NCBI GenBank assembly: GCA_900768805.1
Contig: CAAGEF010000204.1
Span: 1 to 17,184, forward strand
DNA length: 17,184 bases
Direction: 5' to 3'
DNA from: Clostridia bacterium
GTDB taxonomy: Bacteria; Bacillota; Clostridia; TANB77; CAG-508
The notes beneath the pieces were generated by a model that made no database searches, had not been told where the DNA came from, and saw only the letters and a program-made list of their open reading frames with translations. The translations under genes and the position numbers were made by a program. How positions within the stretch are numbered: the first letter of the stretch is position 1; each line of letters begins with the position of its first letter. This document shows positions 1 to 7,694 of this stretch, one piece after another.

Positions 1-170
1 AATGGAGGAACCCAAGCTTGTTCTTGGGAGGTGCCATTGGTGTAACTTTAGTCTGCCTTCGATTGGGAGTGAAGCCGAGGAATGTAGTAAATTTTATATA
101 ATATATACTTTCTCCACGGCTTTATATTGTAGCTATATTATTTTTATAGACGCTTCCGCGGACCTATTTA
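1..170 (+). ncRNA. Candidate structured non-coding RNA, 5' end outside window
   Basis: This stretch is far richer in G+C than its surroundings and has no open frame. Seen directly: AATGG (1-5) can pair with CCATT (34-38), enclosing CCCAAG (11-16) with CTTGGG (23-28). AAGCCG (72-77) can pair with CGGCTT (117-122), and GTCT (51-54) with AGAC (148-151). TTCGATT (58-64) fits the tRNA-type T-loop consensus and is flanked by a CTGCC/GGGAG stem (53-57/65-69) with one G-G mismatch. GC-rich islands with nested pairing in AT-rich genomes are usually structured RNAs. The raiA-motif RNA of Firmicutes, reported to have a tRNA-like fold, is one family to test, but I cannot confirm the match from memory. 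Strand is inferred from the T-loop orientation. Exact ends are unknown. Confidence 0.45.
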
Positions 171-266
171 TTTGCTAATCATATGTCAAATGAAAATAAC
201 ACATAAAATTATAAGCAGCACCAATACAAACTATAATTTATAAGCCAAACAACACCTATCGCTAAC
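171..266. other. AT-rich spacer, nothing recognised
   Basis: An AT-rich gap between the candidate RNA and the terminator that follows it. I see no open frame with a ribosome binding site and no strong hairpin here. Confidence 0.5.
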
Positions 267-297
267 AAAAAAAATGAGAGCAGAACTCTCATTTTTT
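267..297. terminator. Bidirectional intrinsic terminator
   Basis: TGAGAG (275-280) and CTCTCA (286-291) form a perfect stem with a CAGAA loop. An A-run on the left and a T-run on the right extend it by about 6 A-T pairs. Read on the minus strand it follows the stop codon of the 296-1117 gene directly; read on the plus strand it could end the transcript of the upstream RNA. Confidence 0.8.
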
Positions 298-1117
298 ATA
301 ATTTAAAAAATTTATAATTTTTATCAAAACCTTCTTTTATTTCTACAAAATAACCAGAATATATACTGCCTTCTTCATTCTCCAAATTCACATCAAATGC
401 TACATTACAAATAAAATTCTCATTTAGATTATTTTTTATATGAATAGTAAAACTAATTCTCGGCGTAATATCCTCGAGTTCTATATCTATATCATCTAAA
501 ACTCTACCATCATAAGAAATTGAACTATTTTTTGAAACAGAATAATTTGTATATATATCATCATTTATATAACTGATTGATATTGGATTAGAACAATCTG
601 TAAAAAATACTGGTGTATTATAGAATTCTTCATTGTTTTCATCATTTTTATAAATAATGTCATAATCTAATTTATTCTCAATTATATCATATTCAAGTCT
701 TCTAAATTTTCCCATATTATATGGATTTTTATAAAATAAATTTTGACTTACACCAATATCCTTCGGTAGAGATATCTTGAAATTGTCTATATACAATTCT
801 TTTACAGTATTTTCTTCTGTAAGTTCTTCTGTTTCATACTTATTATCTATAAATATAGCAAAATCCGAATACTGCGAAATATTAAAGTCCTGCAAATTAT
901 CACTTTTATCTATAGCTTCAGCACTACTATAATTTATTATTTTTGAAATTCTAAAAATAGTTTTTTTATTTTTCTCATACATTGTTTCAGCATATTCTGT
1001 ATCATTATTTCTCCAATATAATTCTAATACAACAAATTTTATTATACAACCAATTAAAGTTATAAGAACTAATATTAAAATTATTAGAAAAAATTTCGAC
1101 TTTCTTTCTTTGTTCAC
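296..1117 (-). CDS. Membrane-anchored protein of unknown function
   Basis: A 273-residue protein I do not recognise. A basic N-terminus (MNKERKSK) leads into one strong hydrophobic segment at residues 9-31, then an acidic, Asn/Tyr/Ile-rich region with no repeats or known catalytic motif. This gives one N-terminal anchor and an extracytoplasmic domain. An LIGC tetrapeptide inside the hydrophobic segment resembles a lipobox, but the hydrophobic stretch continues after the Cys, so a transmembrane anchor is more likely than a lipoprotein. The start is GTG (1115-1117), chosen because AAGGAG lies 9 bases upstream. The gene begins 26 bases after the stop of the glucosaminidase gene and shares its terminator, so the two are probably co-transcribed and the protein may act at the cell surface. 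The last part could be an Ig-like beta domain, but this is not certain. Confidence 0.75.
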   Translation of the reverse strand: MNKERKSKFFLIILILVLITLIGCIIKFVVLELYWRNNDTEYAETMYEKNKKTIFRISKIINYSSAEAIDKSDNLQDFNISQYSDFAIFIDNKYETEELTEENTVKELYIDNFKISLPKDIGVSQNLFYKNPYNMGKFRRLEYDIIENKLDYDIIYKNDENNEEFYNTPVFFTDCSNPISISYINDDIYTNYSVSKNSSISYDGRVLDDIDIELEDITPRISFTIHIKNNLNENFICNVAFDVNLENEEGSIYSGYFVEIKEGFDKNYKFFKL

Positions 1118-1143
1118 AATTTATTTCTCCTTTGTAATTCATG

Positions 1144-2508
1144 TTACAAATTATTATACAATTGACTCATATAGTTATATACTTTAGTATGCCATAAAGT
1201 ATCACTCGCATATCTAATATTGACTGAAGCTGCTGTGTTTCCATTATAATATGCACCTGTAGCAATTTCTCCTGTTGATAAAACAGTTCCTGGTGGATTT
1301 AGATAATTTTTAGACAAAGATTTTGCTAATATTTCTATTCCTTCATAATATGTATTAAATGAAAAAGCACTTTCATAAGGAGAAGAATCATAAGCGCCAT
1401 ATCCAAATAAATTTTTCTTATCTACTGCTATTTTTGATGTTCCCCACGCACTTTCATGAATTCCTATTGATGCTAAAAAGACTCCATTCACATTATATTT
1501 TATATCTGCTTTATAAAAATCTTCTGCTGCATTTTCAAAAACATTATATCTATCTCTAGAATTATTAGACAATATTCTTTTAAAATCACCTAATGTTAAT
1601 CCACTTGATTTATTTAATGCCATATCTTCATTCACTTTAAGTTTTATTTTTTGAATTCTATTTGCTTCAAGAATTTCTGGATTAGCTTTTGATGAAGTTA
1701 ATTTAGAACTTAAAATATAGCCTGTCTTTCCTTCATATTCAACTTTGCACCAATCTCCGCTCATTTCATCCAATTTAACTTCTAAACTAGAAGGAATACT
1801 ACAAACCTCAGCTGAATTTGAAGATTTTTTTTCTTTTAAAGAAACATTTTCTGTTACATAAATAGTATCGCCTATATATACTTGTTTATTTTTTAAGAAT
1901 TCTGAAGTTCCAACTAATATTATCTTTTCTATTGGTTCTTCTATTACAATTTCTTCTATCATATTTTCATCAACAAGTTCTTCATTTTCAAAAGTATTTA
2001 TAACAGTAACATTTTTTGAACCTAAAACACCTTCTTGAGAAACAACTTCCTCTCCTAAAGGTAAATTTTCATCCTCTACATATTTTGTTTCAAATTCTAT
2101 TTCTCTTTCTTCTTCAAGTAATTCCTTAGTTTTCAAAACACTAATATTTTCAAGCAAAATATCTTCCATAACAAGTGCACTAGAATTTGCTTCAAATTCT
2201 ATCGCAGCTACAGCCTCTATATTTTCTAATTCACTATTTTCATTAGTAAATGCAAAAATATAATTAGCAAAAACGCCAAAAGAAATAAAAATCATAACAG
2301 CTATGTCAATAGCAATCATTTTTCTTAATTTATTTTGTTTTTGTTTTTTTACAGAATCTCCATATTCGAATCGATAAAAATCTTGAATTTCTGGAGTTTC
2401 ATCTTCTAACACTTGTCCTCTTCTAATTTCATTTATCTCTTTAAAAACATCGGCTAATTTTTTGGCATTTTCTTCATTAATATTTCTATAATCAATATTA
2501 TTTTTCAT
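1144..2508 (-). CDS. Membrane-anchored SH3b + beta-N-acetylglucosaminidase (cell-wall hydrolase)
   Basis: A 454-residue peptidoglycan hydrolase, expected to cleave the GlcNAc-MurNAc bond. Order of parts: a charged cytoplasmic N-terminus (1-62), a transmembrane anchor (about 64-88), a Glu-rich low-complexity linker (about 90-200), a bacterial SH3 domain (about 213-272, ending WCKVEYEGKTGYILSSKL) and a glucosaminidase domain of the LytD/GH73-related family (about 310-454). The catalytic-type Glu is E352 in GIHESAWGTS, followed by NLFGYGAYD (366-374). There is no signal peptidase site, so it should stay tethered with the enzyme outside (type II topology). It is first in a two-gene unit with the 296-1117 membrane protein. 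The ribosome binding site (AGGT, close to the ATG) is weaker than in neighbouring genes. Family is confident; the exact GH subfamily is not. Confidence 0.9.
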   Translation of the reverse strand: MKNNIDYRNINEENAKKLADVFKEINEIRRGQVLEDETPEIQDFYRFEYGDSVKKQKQNKLRKMIAIDIAVMIFISFGVFANYIFAFTNENSELENIEAVAAIEFEANSSALVMEDILLENISVLKTKELLEEEREIEFETKYVEDENLPLGEEVVSQEGVLGSKNVTVINTFENEELVDENMIEEIVIEEPIEKIILVGTSEFLKNKQVYIGDTIYVTENVSLKEKKSSNSAEVCSIPSSLEVKLDEMSGDWCKVEYEGKTGYILSSKLTSSKANPEILEANRIQKIKLKVNEDMALNKSSGLTLGDFKRILSNNSRDRYNVFENAAEDFYKADIKYNVNGVFLASIGIHESAWGTSKIAVDKKNLFGYGAYDSSPYESAFSFNTYYEGIEILAKSLSKNYLNPPGTVLSTGEIATGAYYNGNTAASVNIRYASDTLWHTKVYNYMSQLYNNL

Positions 2509-2541
2509 ACTTACCTAGCCTTTACATAATTTTTCATTTCT

Positions 2542-2570
2542 ATTATATATCAAAAATATATTTATGTCTA
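2542..2570 (-). promoter_or_regulatory. Sigma-A promoter of the glucosaminidase gene
   Basis: Minus strand: -35 TAGACA (2565-2570), 17-bp spacer, -10 TATAAT (2542-2547). It lies about 34 bases before the ATG at 2508, giving a short leader. Confidence 0.65.
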
Positions 2571-2650
2571 CATTTAATATGTTAAAATTTTTTCCAATTA
2601 TGTAAAAAAATATATATTATTAAAATATATTAAATTCTACAGATTTTTCC

Positions 2651-2682
2651 AAAAAAAAAATAGCATTCTAAGATGCTATTTT
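2651..2682 (-). terminator. Intrinsic terminator of the 60-residue gene
   Basis: TAGCAT (2661-2666) pairs with ATGCTA (2673-2678), extended by A/T pairs. On the minus strand a run of T (plus-strand A, 2651-2660) follows. The stem reaches into the stop codon. Confidence 0.8.
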
Positions 2683-2863
2683 ATAATTCGATTTCATAGT
2701 CATTAGTTAAGCTTCCTAAATCTAAGTCTGCTTCTAATGTATTTTGTCTTTTATTTAAATCAGCCATAGCTAAATAGTAATTTCCACTTGATAAATATGC
2801 TTCTAATCCTTTAGCTTTAACTTCTGAATATTTTTTACCATTTCTTGATATTATATTTGCCAT
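2681..2863 (-). CDS. Small protein of unknown function (60 aa)
   Basis: A complete small gene with its own promoter, a strong GGAGG ribosome binding site 7 bases before the ATG and its own terminator, which makes it real despite its size. The 60-residue product starts with a basic segment (MANIISRNGKKYSEVKAKG), continues with a Tyr-rich amphipathic stretch (EAYLSSGNYYLAMADLNKRQ) and ends acidic (LDLGSLTNDYEIEL). There is no signal peptide, membrane segment or Cys pair, so it is probably cytoplasmic. The basic-to-acidic polarity and helical middle suggest a small partner-binding or regulatory protein, but I know no family to assign it to. Confidence 0.75.
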   Translation of the reverse strand: MANIISRNGKKYSEVKAKGLEAYLSSGNYYLAMADLNKRQNTLEADLDLGSLTNDYEIEL

Positions 2864-2896
2864 CTATAACCTCCAAAATTTTCTTAATACTTTTAT

Positions 2897-2925
2897 ATAA
2901 TACCATATTTTTCTAATTATGTCAA
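2897..2925 (-). promoter_or_regulatory. Strong sigma-A promoter of the 60-residue gene
   Basis: Minus strand: consensus -35 TTGACA (2920-2925), 17-bp spacer, -10 TATTAT (2897-2902). It sits between the HD gene and the small gene, so the small gene does not depend on the glyA operon. Confidence 0.8.
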
Positions 2926-2949
2926 CATTTTTTGGTTATTTGGCAATTT

Positions 2950-4434
2950 TTATTTTAAACCATCCCATTCATCAAGAAATCTGTTTAAAAAGCCTTCTAA
3001 ATATTTATGTCTATCCTCTGCAATTTTTTTTGCAGATTCTGTATTCATTAAATTTTTTAATTTTAATAATTTTTCATAAAAATGGTTTATTGCTGTAGAA
3101 TCATTTGAATAATATTCTTCTTCTGTCATATTTTCCCTATATTCACTATTTGGATTATGTAGAGGAATTCTATGAGCTCCATTATAATACAAGCATCTTG
3201 CAACGCCTATTGCTCCTATAGCATCTAATCTATCAGCATCTTGGACAATTTTTCCTTCTAAAGTATCTGGAATTTTTGTATCATCTCCTTTAAAAGAGAC
3301 TTGAGAAATAATTTTACATATTTTTTCTATCATTTCTTCTGATACATTATTTTTACTTAAGAATTTTTTTGCATTTTCAAAAGGAACTTTTTGTTTTCCA
3401 ACTAGTTTTCTATCATCAACATCATGAAGCAAAGAAGCTAAACGCACTAGTTCTAAATCTGCATTTTCTTGTATAGCAATTTTATTTGCTAAATTGTAAA
3501 CTCTCATAGAATGGTATGCATCATGTCCATCACAATTTTCCTCAAAAAATTGATTTATATATATTATAGCATTTTTTACAACTTCTGATTGCTCTACATT
3601 TTTATTTATAGAAAATAATTGTAATCCATTTTTATTATAAAACTCTTCAGCATTTTTTATAGCTTCTACACCTAAAGGAGAATTATATGGAACCATATCT
3701 AAACTTGTAATTCCAGAAGATAAAAATGGTTTAGCAATTCTGGCGATTTCTCCTAGAATTTTATTTAAATCTCCTTGGAAATCGACAACCATAAGATAGC
3801 TTTCCCTTCCATCTTTCAACATTTTTAAAATCCAAGCAGAATTTATCTCTTCAGTATTTCTCATATGAATAAGTAATTCATCTATCATTTGAGAAGGATA
3901 TTCTTCTGGTAATAATTTTCGCAATCCAACTTCTTCGTCTTTATTTATTTTATTTTTTGTTATTCCATATTTTTCTTTATTTATCCTTTGTTCTTTTAAT
4001 GAAGCAATTTGTTCTTTATTAAATACTATATTTTCATTATATGGATTTATAACAAAACCATCTAAATCGCTTTTTTCATTTAATATAATTTCAGCATATT
4101 CCATAAATCCCATTACAGCAGAATTTTTAGATAATTTTTCTGGAGCTGCTCCTCCTTTTAAATTTGCTTCATACCATTTATTTAATTCTGAATTATCAGT
4201 AAAGGCCATAGCAAATTTTTTCTTGTCTGTGCTAACAATTGTATAAAAAGAAATTTTAGTACCAACAGGAATATTAATTTTCCCTTCTTTATCTGGAACA
4301 ACATTTAATGTTGTAGGATTTAAGAATTTTGAATTCATCATTTCGCCTAACATTATACTTTGAGCTTCTTTTGTTTTTTCCTCCTTCATTCTTTTTATCG
4401 CATCAGTTAATCTTGTATTATCAATTTTTTCCAT
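2950..4434 (-). CDS. SseB-like domain fused to HD-domain phosphohydrolase
   Basis: A 494-residue cytoplasmic protein of three parts. Residues about 5-140 match the SseB N-terminal fold (VPVGTKISFYTI-like core, then KFAMAFTDNSELNKW). Residues about 165-285 match the SseB C-terminal domain (ESYLMVVDFQGD, SLDMVPYNSPLG, EEFYNKNG). Residues about 290-460 are an HD phosphohydrolase of the YedJ-like type: H304 in GHDAYHSMRV, the HD pair at 337-338 in LLHDVDD, and QDADRLDAIGAIG (398-410). HD proteins of this type are metal-dependent phosphohydrolases, probably acting on nucleotides or similar small substrates; the substrate here is unknown. It is the last gene of the glyA operon, 14 bases after the unknown gene, with AAGGAA before the ATG. 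Escherichia coli SseB is linked to serine sensitivity, so sitting with glyA is suggestive. No clear terminator follows. Confidence 0.85.
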   Translation of the reverse strand: MEKIDNTRLTDAIKRMKEEKTKEAQSIMLGEMMNSKFLNPTTLNVVPDKEGKINIPVGTKISFYTIVSTDKKKFAMAFTDNSELNKWYEANLKGGAAPEKLSKNSAVMGFMEYAEIILNEKSDLDGFVINPYNENIVFNKEQIASLKEQRINKEKYGITKNKINKDEEVGLRKLLPEEYPSQMIDELLIHMRNTEEINSAWILKMLKDGRESYLMVVDFQGDLNKILGEIARIAKPFLSSGITSLDMVPYNSPLGVEAIKNAEEFYNKNGLQLFSINKNVEQSEVVKNAIIYINQFFEENCDGHDAYHSMRVYNLANKIAIQENADLELVRLASLLHDVDDRKLVGKQKVPFENAKKFLSKNNVSEEMIEKICKIISQVSFKGDDTKIPDTLEGKIVQDADRLDAIGAIGVARCLYYNGAHRIPLHNPNSEYRENMTEEEYYSNDSTAINHFYEKLLKLKNLMNTESAKKIAEDRHKYLEGFLNRFLDEWDGLK

Positions 4435-4448
4435 AATATTTTCCTTCT

Positions 4449-4970
4449 TTAAATTTTATTATCACTAATATCTTTTTTTGCGACATTTGCAACTTTATTT
4501 ATATGTTTTGTAAAAATTGCCTTATTACCTTTCGCTTTTATTACATTTAAATATGCATTATATGAACTTATTTGATTTGAAATATTTGCTTCTAGGAAAT
4601 TATCTCTCTTCACAGCTCTTTCTATACTATAATTATATCTAAATTCATTTATTTTATTTTTAAACCAATTTATTATTTTATTTTCTTGTTTTACTATTAA
4701 AGCAGTACTTTCAGTTTTATTTGAATATTCATTATTTTCTTCTTCAAAATTCAAATACATATGTGGTTCTAAATTTTTTTTATACTCTTTTACCTTAGTA
4801 TCACAAGATTTACATTCATTTAATAAATTTTCGAAATCTTTTGCAAAATTTTCATCATTATTTTGTGTTAAATTCGTTATATCTTCTTTTAAACGTAAAC
4901 GGTTTAACAACTTCGTTCTTTGTTCTATAAAATAATTTAAATTTTGAACTTTTTCATTTGTTTCTAGCAT
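4449..4970 (-). CDS. Hypothetical helical/coiled-coil protein in glyA operon
   Basis: A 173-residue protein I do not recognise. It is rich in Asn, Lys and Glu and almost entirely predictable as helix, with heptad-like stretches in the first 70 residues and again around 100-150. One C-x-x-C (NECKSCDTK, near residue 55) is present; there is no second pair to complete a zinc site. There is no signal peptide or membrane segment. The ribosome binding site AGGAG is well placed before ATG. It begins 31 bases after glyA and ends 14 bases before the SseB-HD gene, so the three are very probably one transcript. It might be a partner of the HD protein, but only position supports that. Confidence 0.75.
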   Translation of the reverse strand: MLETNEKVQNLNYFIEQRTKLLNRLRLKEDITNLTQNNDENFAKDFENLLNECKSCDTKVKEYKKNLEPHMYLNFEEENNEYSNKTESTALIVKQENKIINWFKNKINEFRYNYSIERAVKRDNFLEANISNQISSYNAYLNVIKAKGNKAIFTKHINKVANVAKKDISDNKI

Positions 4971-5001
4971 AAATAAAACTCTCCTCTTTTTAATATCCTT
5001 A

Positions 5002-6237
5002 TTAATATAAGGGATATTTATTACAGATTTTTTGAACTCTTTCTATAATCTCTTCTTTTTTGTCTTTATAACTTTCTACTGTCATATCTATTATTCTTGC
5101 GATTTCTACCATATCTTCTTCTTTAAATCCTCTAGAAGTTACAGCAGGAGTTCCTATTCTTATTCCACTTGTAATAGTAGGTTTTTCCGTATCAAATGGA
5201 ACTGCATTTTTATTAACTGTTACTCCAATTTCATCTAATCTTTTTTCTAATTTTTTCCCTGTTATTCCTTTATTTCTTAAGTCTATTAACATTAAATGAT
5301 TATCTGTACCATTAGATACTAAATTGAACCCTAATTTCATAAGTTCATCTGCTAGTTTTTTAGAATTTTTAATAACTTGTTCTTGATATTTTTTAAATTC
5401 CGGTTTTAAGGCTTCTCCAAAACATACTGCTTTTGCTGCAATAACATGCATTAAAGGACCGCCTTGATATCCTGGAAATATTGCTTTATCTATTATTTTT
5501 GCATATTCTTCTTTGCACAATATTAATCCTCCTCTAGGACCTCTTAGTGTTTTATGAGTTGTAGTTGTTACTATATCTGCATATTCTACTGGATTTTGAT
5601 GTAAACCAGCAGCTACTAAACCAGCAATATGAGCCATATCTACCATAAATATTGCATTAACTTTATTTGCAATTTCTCTAAATCTTTTAAAATCAATTTC
5701 TCTAGGATAAGCACTTGCTCCCGCTAAAATAAGTTTTGGTTTGTTTTCAATTGCTAATCTTTCTACTTCATCATAATTTATTCTTCCTGTTTTTTCTTCA
5801 ACTCCATAAGGAACAAAATTGTATAATTTTCCAGATGCATTTGCAGGACTTCCGTGTGTTAAATGACCACCATGTGATAAATTCATTCCAAGGACTGTAT
5901 CTCCTGGCTCTAAAACAGCTCCATAAACAGCCAAATTTGCCGCAGCTCCACAATGTGGTTGCACATTTGCATGATCTGCTCCAAATAATTTACAAGCTCG
6001 TTCTCTTGCCAAATCTTCAGCTATATCAACATATTCACATCCACCATAATATCTATGTCCAGGATATCCCTCTGCATATTTATTTGTTAAATAACTTCCC
6101 ATAGCTTCCATTACAGCATCACTAACAAAATTTTCTGAAGCTATAAGTTCTATTTTATTTCTTTGTCTATTTAATTCTAAATTTATTGCATTAAAAATTT
6201 CTTCATCTGTATTTTTTAAATTTTCAAAACTTGGCAT
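5002..6237 (-). CDS. glyA: Serine hydroxymethyltransferase
   Basis: PLP-dependent enzyme interconverting serine plus tetrahydrofolate with glycine plus 5,10-methylene-tetrahydrofolate; the main supply of one-carbon units. Length is 411 residues, normal for the family. Seen: KIELIASENFVS (28-39), NKYAEGYPGHRYYGG (52-66), the PLP-lysine motif TTTTHKTLRGPRGG with K229, MVDMAHIAGLVAAG (198-211) and the C-terminal TSGIRIGTPAVTSRG. One small variation: the usual PHSG reads PHCG (94-97). Start is ATG with AAGGAG 9 bases upstream. It is first gene of an operon with the unknown protein and the SseB-HD protein. No T-box or riboswitch is visible in the short leader. Confidence 0.98.
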   Translation of the reverse strand: MPSFENLKNTDEEIFNAINLELNRQRNKIELIASENFVSDAVMEAMGSYLTNKYAEGYPGHRYYGGCEYVDIAEDLARERACKLFGADHANVQPHCGAAANLAVYGAVLEPGDTVLGMNLSHGGHLTHGSPANASGKLYNFVPYGVEEKTGRINYDEVERLAIENKPKLILAGASAYPREIDFKRFREIANKVNAIFMVDMAHIAGLVAAGLHQNPVEYADIVTTTTHKTLRGPRGGLILCKEEYAKIIDKAIFPGYQGGPLMHVIAAKAVCFGEALKPEFKKYQEQVIKNSKKLADELMKLGFNLVSNGTDNHLMLIDLRNKGITGKKLEKRLDEIGVTVNKNAVPFDTEKPTITSGIRIGTPAVTSRGFKEEDMVEIARIIDMTVESYKDKKEEIIERVQKICNKYPLY

Positions 6238-6284
6238 ATTACAAATCTCCTTTTTGTAAACTTGAATTATTTTCCATCTTTGTA

Positions 6285-6313
6285 ATCATATAATAAGTAT
6301 AAATTTTTTTCAA
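6285..6313 (-). promoter_or_regulatory. Sigma-A promoter of the glyA operon
   Basis: Minus strand: -35 TTGAAA (6308-6313), 17-bp spacer, -10 TATGAT (6285-6290), about 48 bases upstream of the glyA ATG. The leader is too short for a T-box. Confidence 0.7.
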
Positions 6314-6326
6314 GACTAAATAATAT

Positions 6327-6374
6327 AAAAAAAGAAGTTTTATTTCTTTGAATAATTAATAAAACTTCTTTTTT
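6327..6374 (-). terminator. Intrinsic terminator after the J-domain gene
   Basis: A roughly 15-bp AT-rich stem: AAAAAGAAGTTTTAT on the left (ending 6343) pairs with ATAAAACTTCTTTTT on the right (from 6359). The loop is 15 bases. Minus-strand T-run follows. It lies directly after the stop codon at 6377 and insulates glyA from it. Confidence 0.75.
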
Positions 6375-6376
6375 AA

Positions 6377-6856
6377 TTAAAATAAAAATCCAATTATATT
6401 TATAATAAATACAATAATCAAAATTATTAATGTAAAAATAATAAAATCTTGTTTATCTTCTGTTCTGAAACCTTCATCAATTTTACTTAAATATTTTTTT
6501 ATTATTGAATTAAAATTCATTTTTGTTTTTACATTTGTTTTTTTTGATTCTTGTTTTACTTTTCCTTTATATGCATACTGATATTTCTCATAATCTGCTT
6601 TTGTATATGTTTTTACAAAATCTGCTTTTCGTGATTGATTTTGTTTATGTTTTAATTCCGCATCATAAGCAGCTTTACTATTTGCAGATTTTAATACCTC
6701 ATAAGCTGCATTTATTTCTTTTATTTTATATTCTGCAAATAATTTATTTCCTTCATAAATATCTGGATGATATCTTTTTACTAATTTTTTATATGCTCTT
6801 TTTATTTCTATTAGAGTTGCTGTAGACGACACTCTTAATACTTCATAATAATTCAT
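6377..6856 (-). CDS. J-domain protein with C-terminal membrane anchor
   Basis: A 159-residue protein with an N-terminal DnaJ domain (about 1-65) and the essential HPD tripeptide at residues 30-32 (KRYHPDIYEG), so it should stimulate an Hsp70 (DnaK) ATPase. It lacks the Gly/Phe, zinc-finger and C-terminal substrate domains of DnaJ. Instead a Lys-rich linker (about 66-130) ends in one hydrophobic helix at the very C-terminus (IIFTLIILIIVFIINIIGFLF), the layout of a tail-anchored protein with the J-domain in the cytoplasm. Start: an in-frame ATG at 6868 has no ribosome binding site, while the ATG at 6856 has GGAG six bases upstream, so I chose 6856. It has its own promoter and terminator. Its client is unknown. 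Confidence 0.9.
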   Translation of the reverse strand: MNYYEVLRVSSTATLIEIKRAYKKLVKRYHPDIYEGNKLFAEYKIKEINAAYEVLKSANSKAAYDAELKHKQNQSRKADFVKTYTKADYEKYQYAYKGKVKQESKKTNVKTKMNFNSIIKKYLSKIDEGFRTEDKQDFIIFTLIILIIVFIINIIGFLF

Positions 6857-6878
6857 ATTTTTCTCCATTAAAAAAATT

Positions 6879-6918
6879 ACTATTATTATATAACATTTAC
6901 TATTATTTTACAACATTT
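6879..6918. repeat. Imperfect 20-bp tandem repeat, two copies
   Basis: Units at 6879-6898 and 6899-6918 match at 18 of 20 positions (ACTATTATTATATAACATTT type). It lies in the dapB to J-domain gap and creates the promoter spacing there. Confidence 0.7.
6885..6913 (-). promoter_or_regulatory. Sigma-A promoter of the J-domain gene
   Basis: Minus strand: -35 TTGTAA (6908-6913), 17-bp spacer, consensus -10 TATAAT (6885-6890). It overlaps an imperfect 20-bp tandem repeat. Confidence 0.6.
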
Positions 6919-6928
6919 TACAAAAATT

Positions 6929-7678
6929 TTATATAAATAAATCATTCATATTATAAAATCCAGCATCTTTATGAATTAGAAATTTTGCTGCTTTTATTGC
7001 TCCATCTGCAAAAACACTTCTTGATGTAACATTATGTGTTATTTCAAAACTTTCGTTTTGTCCAAAAAATATTACACTATGTTTTCCAACTTCAGTTCCA
7101 CCTCTTATTGAATGAATTCCAATTTCTTTTTTACTTCTTTTTTCTCTTTTACTATGTCTATCATATTCATATTTCATCTCATTATTTAATGAATTATTTA
7201 TGCTATCTGCTAAAATTAAAGCAGTTCCACTCGGACTATCTATTTTTCTGTTATGATGAGTTTCTACAATTTCTATATCTGATTCTGGCATATTTTTAGC
7301 TATATTTGATACAAGTTTTGCCATTAAATTTACTTCATAGGACATATTGGCAGACTTGAAAATAGGAAAATCTTTAGAATATTGAGTTATTAAATTATTT
7401 TCCTCTTCTGTAAATCCAGTTGTTGCAATAACTGTTGGGATTTTATTTTTCTTAGCATATTCTAAAATTGCAAATGTTGCTTTTGGTATTGAAAAATCTA
7501 TTATAACATCAGGGTCTAAATTTATATCTTCTATTTTTTGAAAGACAGGAAATGCATTATCACCTGTATCTATTCTATCTATACCACATAATGTTTCTAC
7601 TTCTTCTGTTTCTTTAATTCTTTTTGCAACCTCTTGTCCCATTTTTCCATTACATCCATTTATTAAAACCTTTAACAT
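6929..7678 (-). CDS. dapB: 4-hydroxy-tetrahydrodipicolinate reductase
   Basis: NAD(P)H-dependent reductase making tetrahydrodipicolinate, the second step of the diaminopimelate/lysine branch after DapA. Seen: nucleotide-binding GCNGKMGQ (8-15), IDFSIP (60-65), ATTGF (85-89) and the catalytic block ETHHNRKIDSPSGTAL with H141, H142 and K145. Length 249 residues, slightly short but complete, as is common in Clostridia. Start: an in-frame ATG at 7690 lies 5 bases from the dapA stop without a ribosome binding site. The ATG at 7678 has GGAGG 5 bases ahead and gives the usual family N-terminus, so I prefer it. It is co-transcribed with dapA. Confidence 0.97.
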   Translation of the reverse strand: MLKVLINGCNGKMGQEVAKRIKETEEVETLCGIDRIDTGDNAFPVFQKIEDINLDPDVIIDFSIPKATFAILEYAKKNKIPTVIATTGFTEEENNLITQYSKDFPIFKSANMSYEVNLMAKLVSNIAKNMPESDIEIVETHHNRKIDSPSGTALILADSINNSLNNEMKYEYDRHSKREKRSKKEIGIHSIRGGTEVGKHSVIFFGQNESFEITHNVTSRSVFADGAIKAAKFLIHKDAGFYNMNDLFI

Positions 7679-7694
7679 TTTTTCCTCCATTTAA

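Noticed and set aside
53..69. tRNA gene around the T-loop-like TTCGATT
   Set aside because: No acceptor stem, D-arm or anticodon arm at tRNA spacing.
296..1117. Lipoprotein signal (LIGC) in the 273-residue protein
   Set aside because: The hydrophobic helix continues past the Cys, and the residues after it do not look like a mature lipoprotein start.
5736..6104. Open frame of 122 codons on the plus strand
   Set aside because: It lies opposite glyA, is Leu/His/Gln-rich from A/T-biased codons in reverse and has no ribosome binding site.
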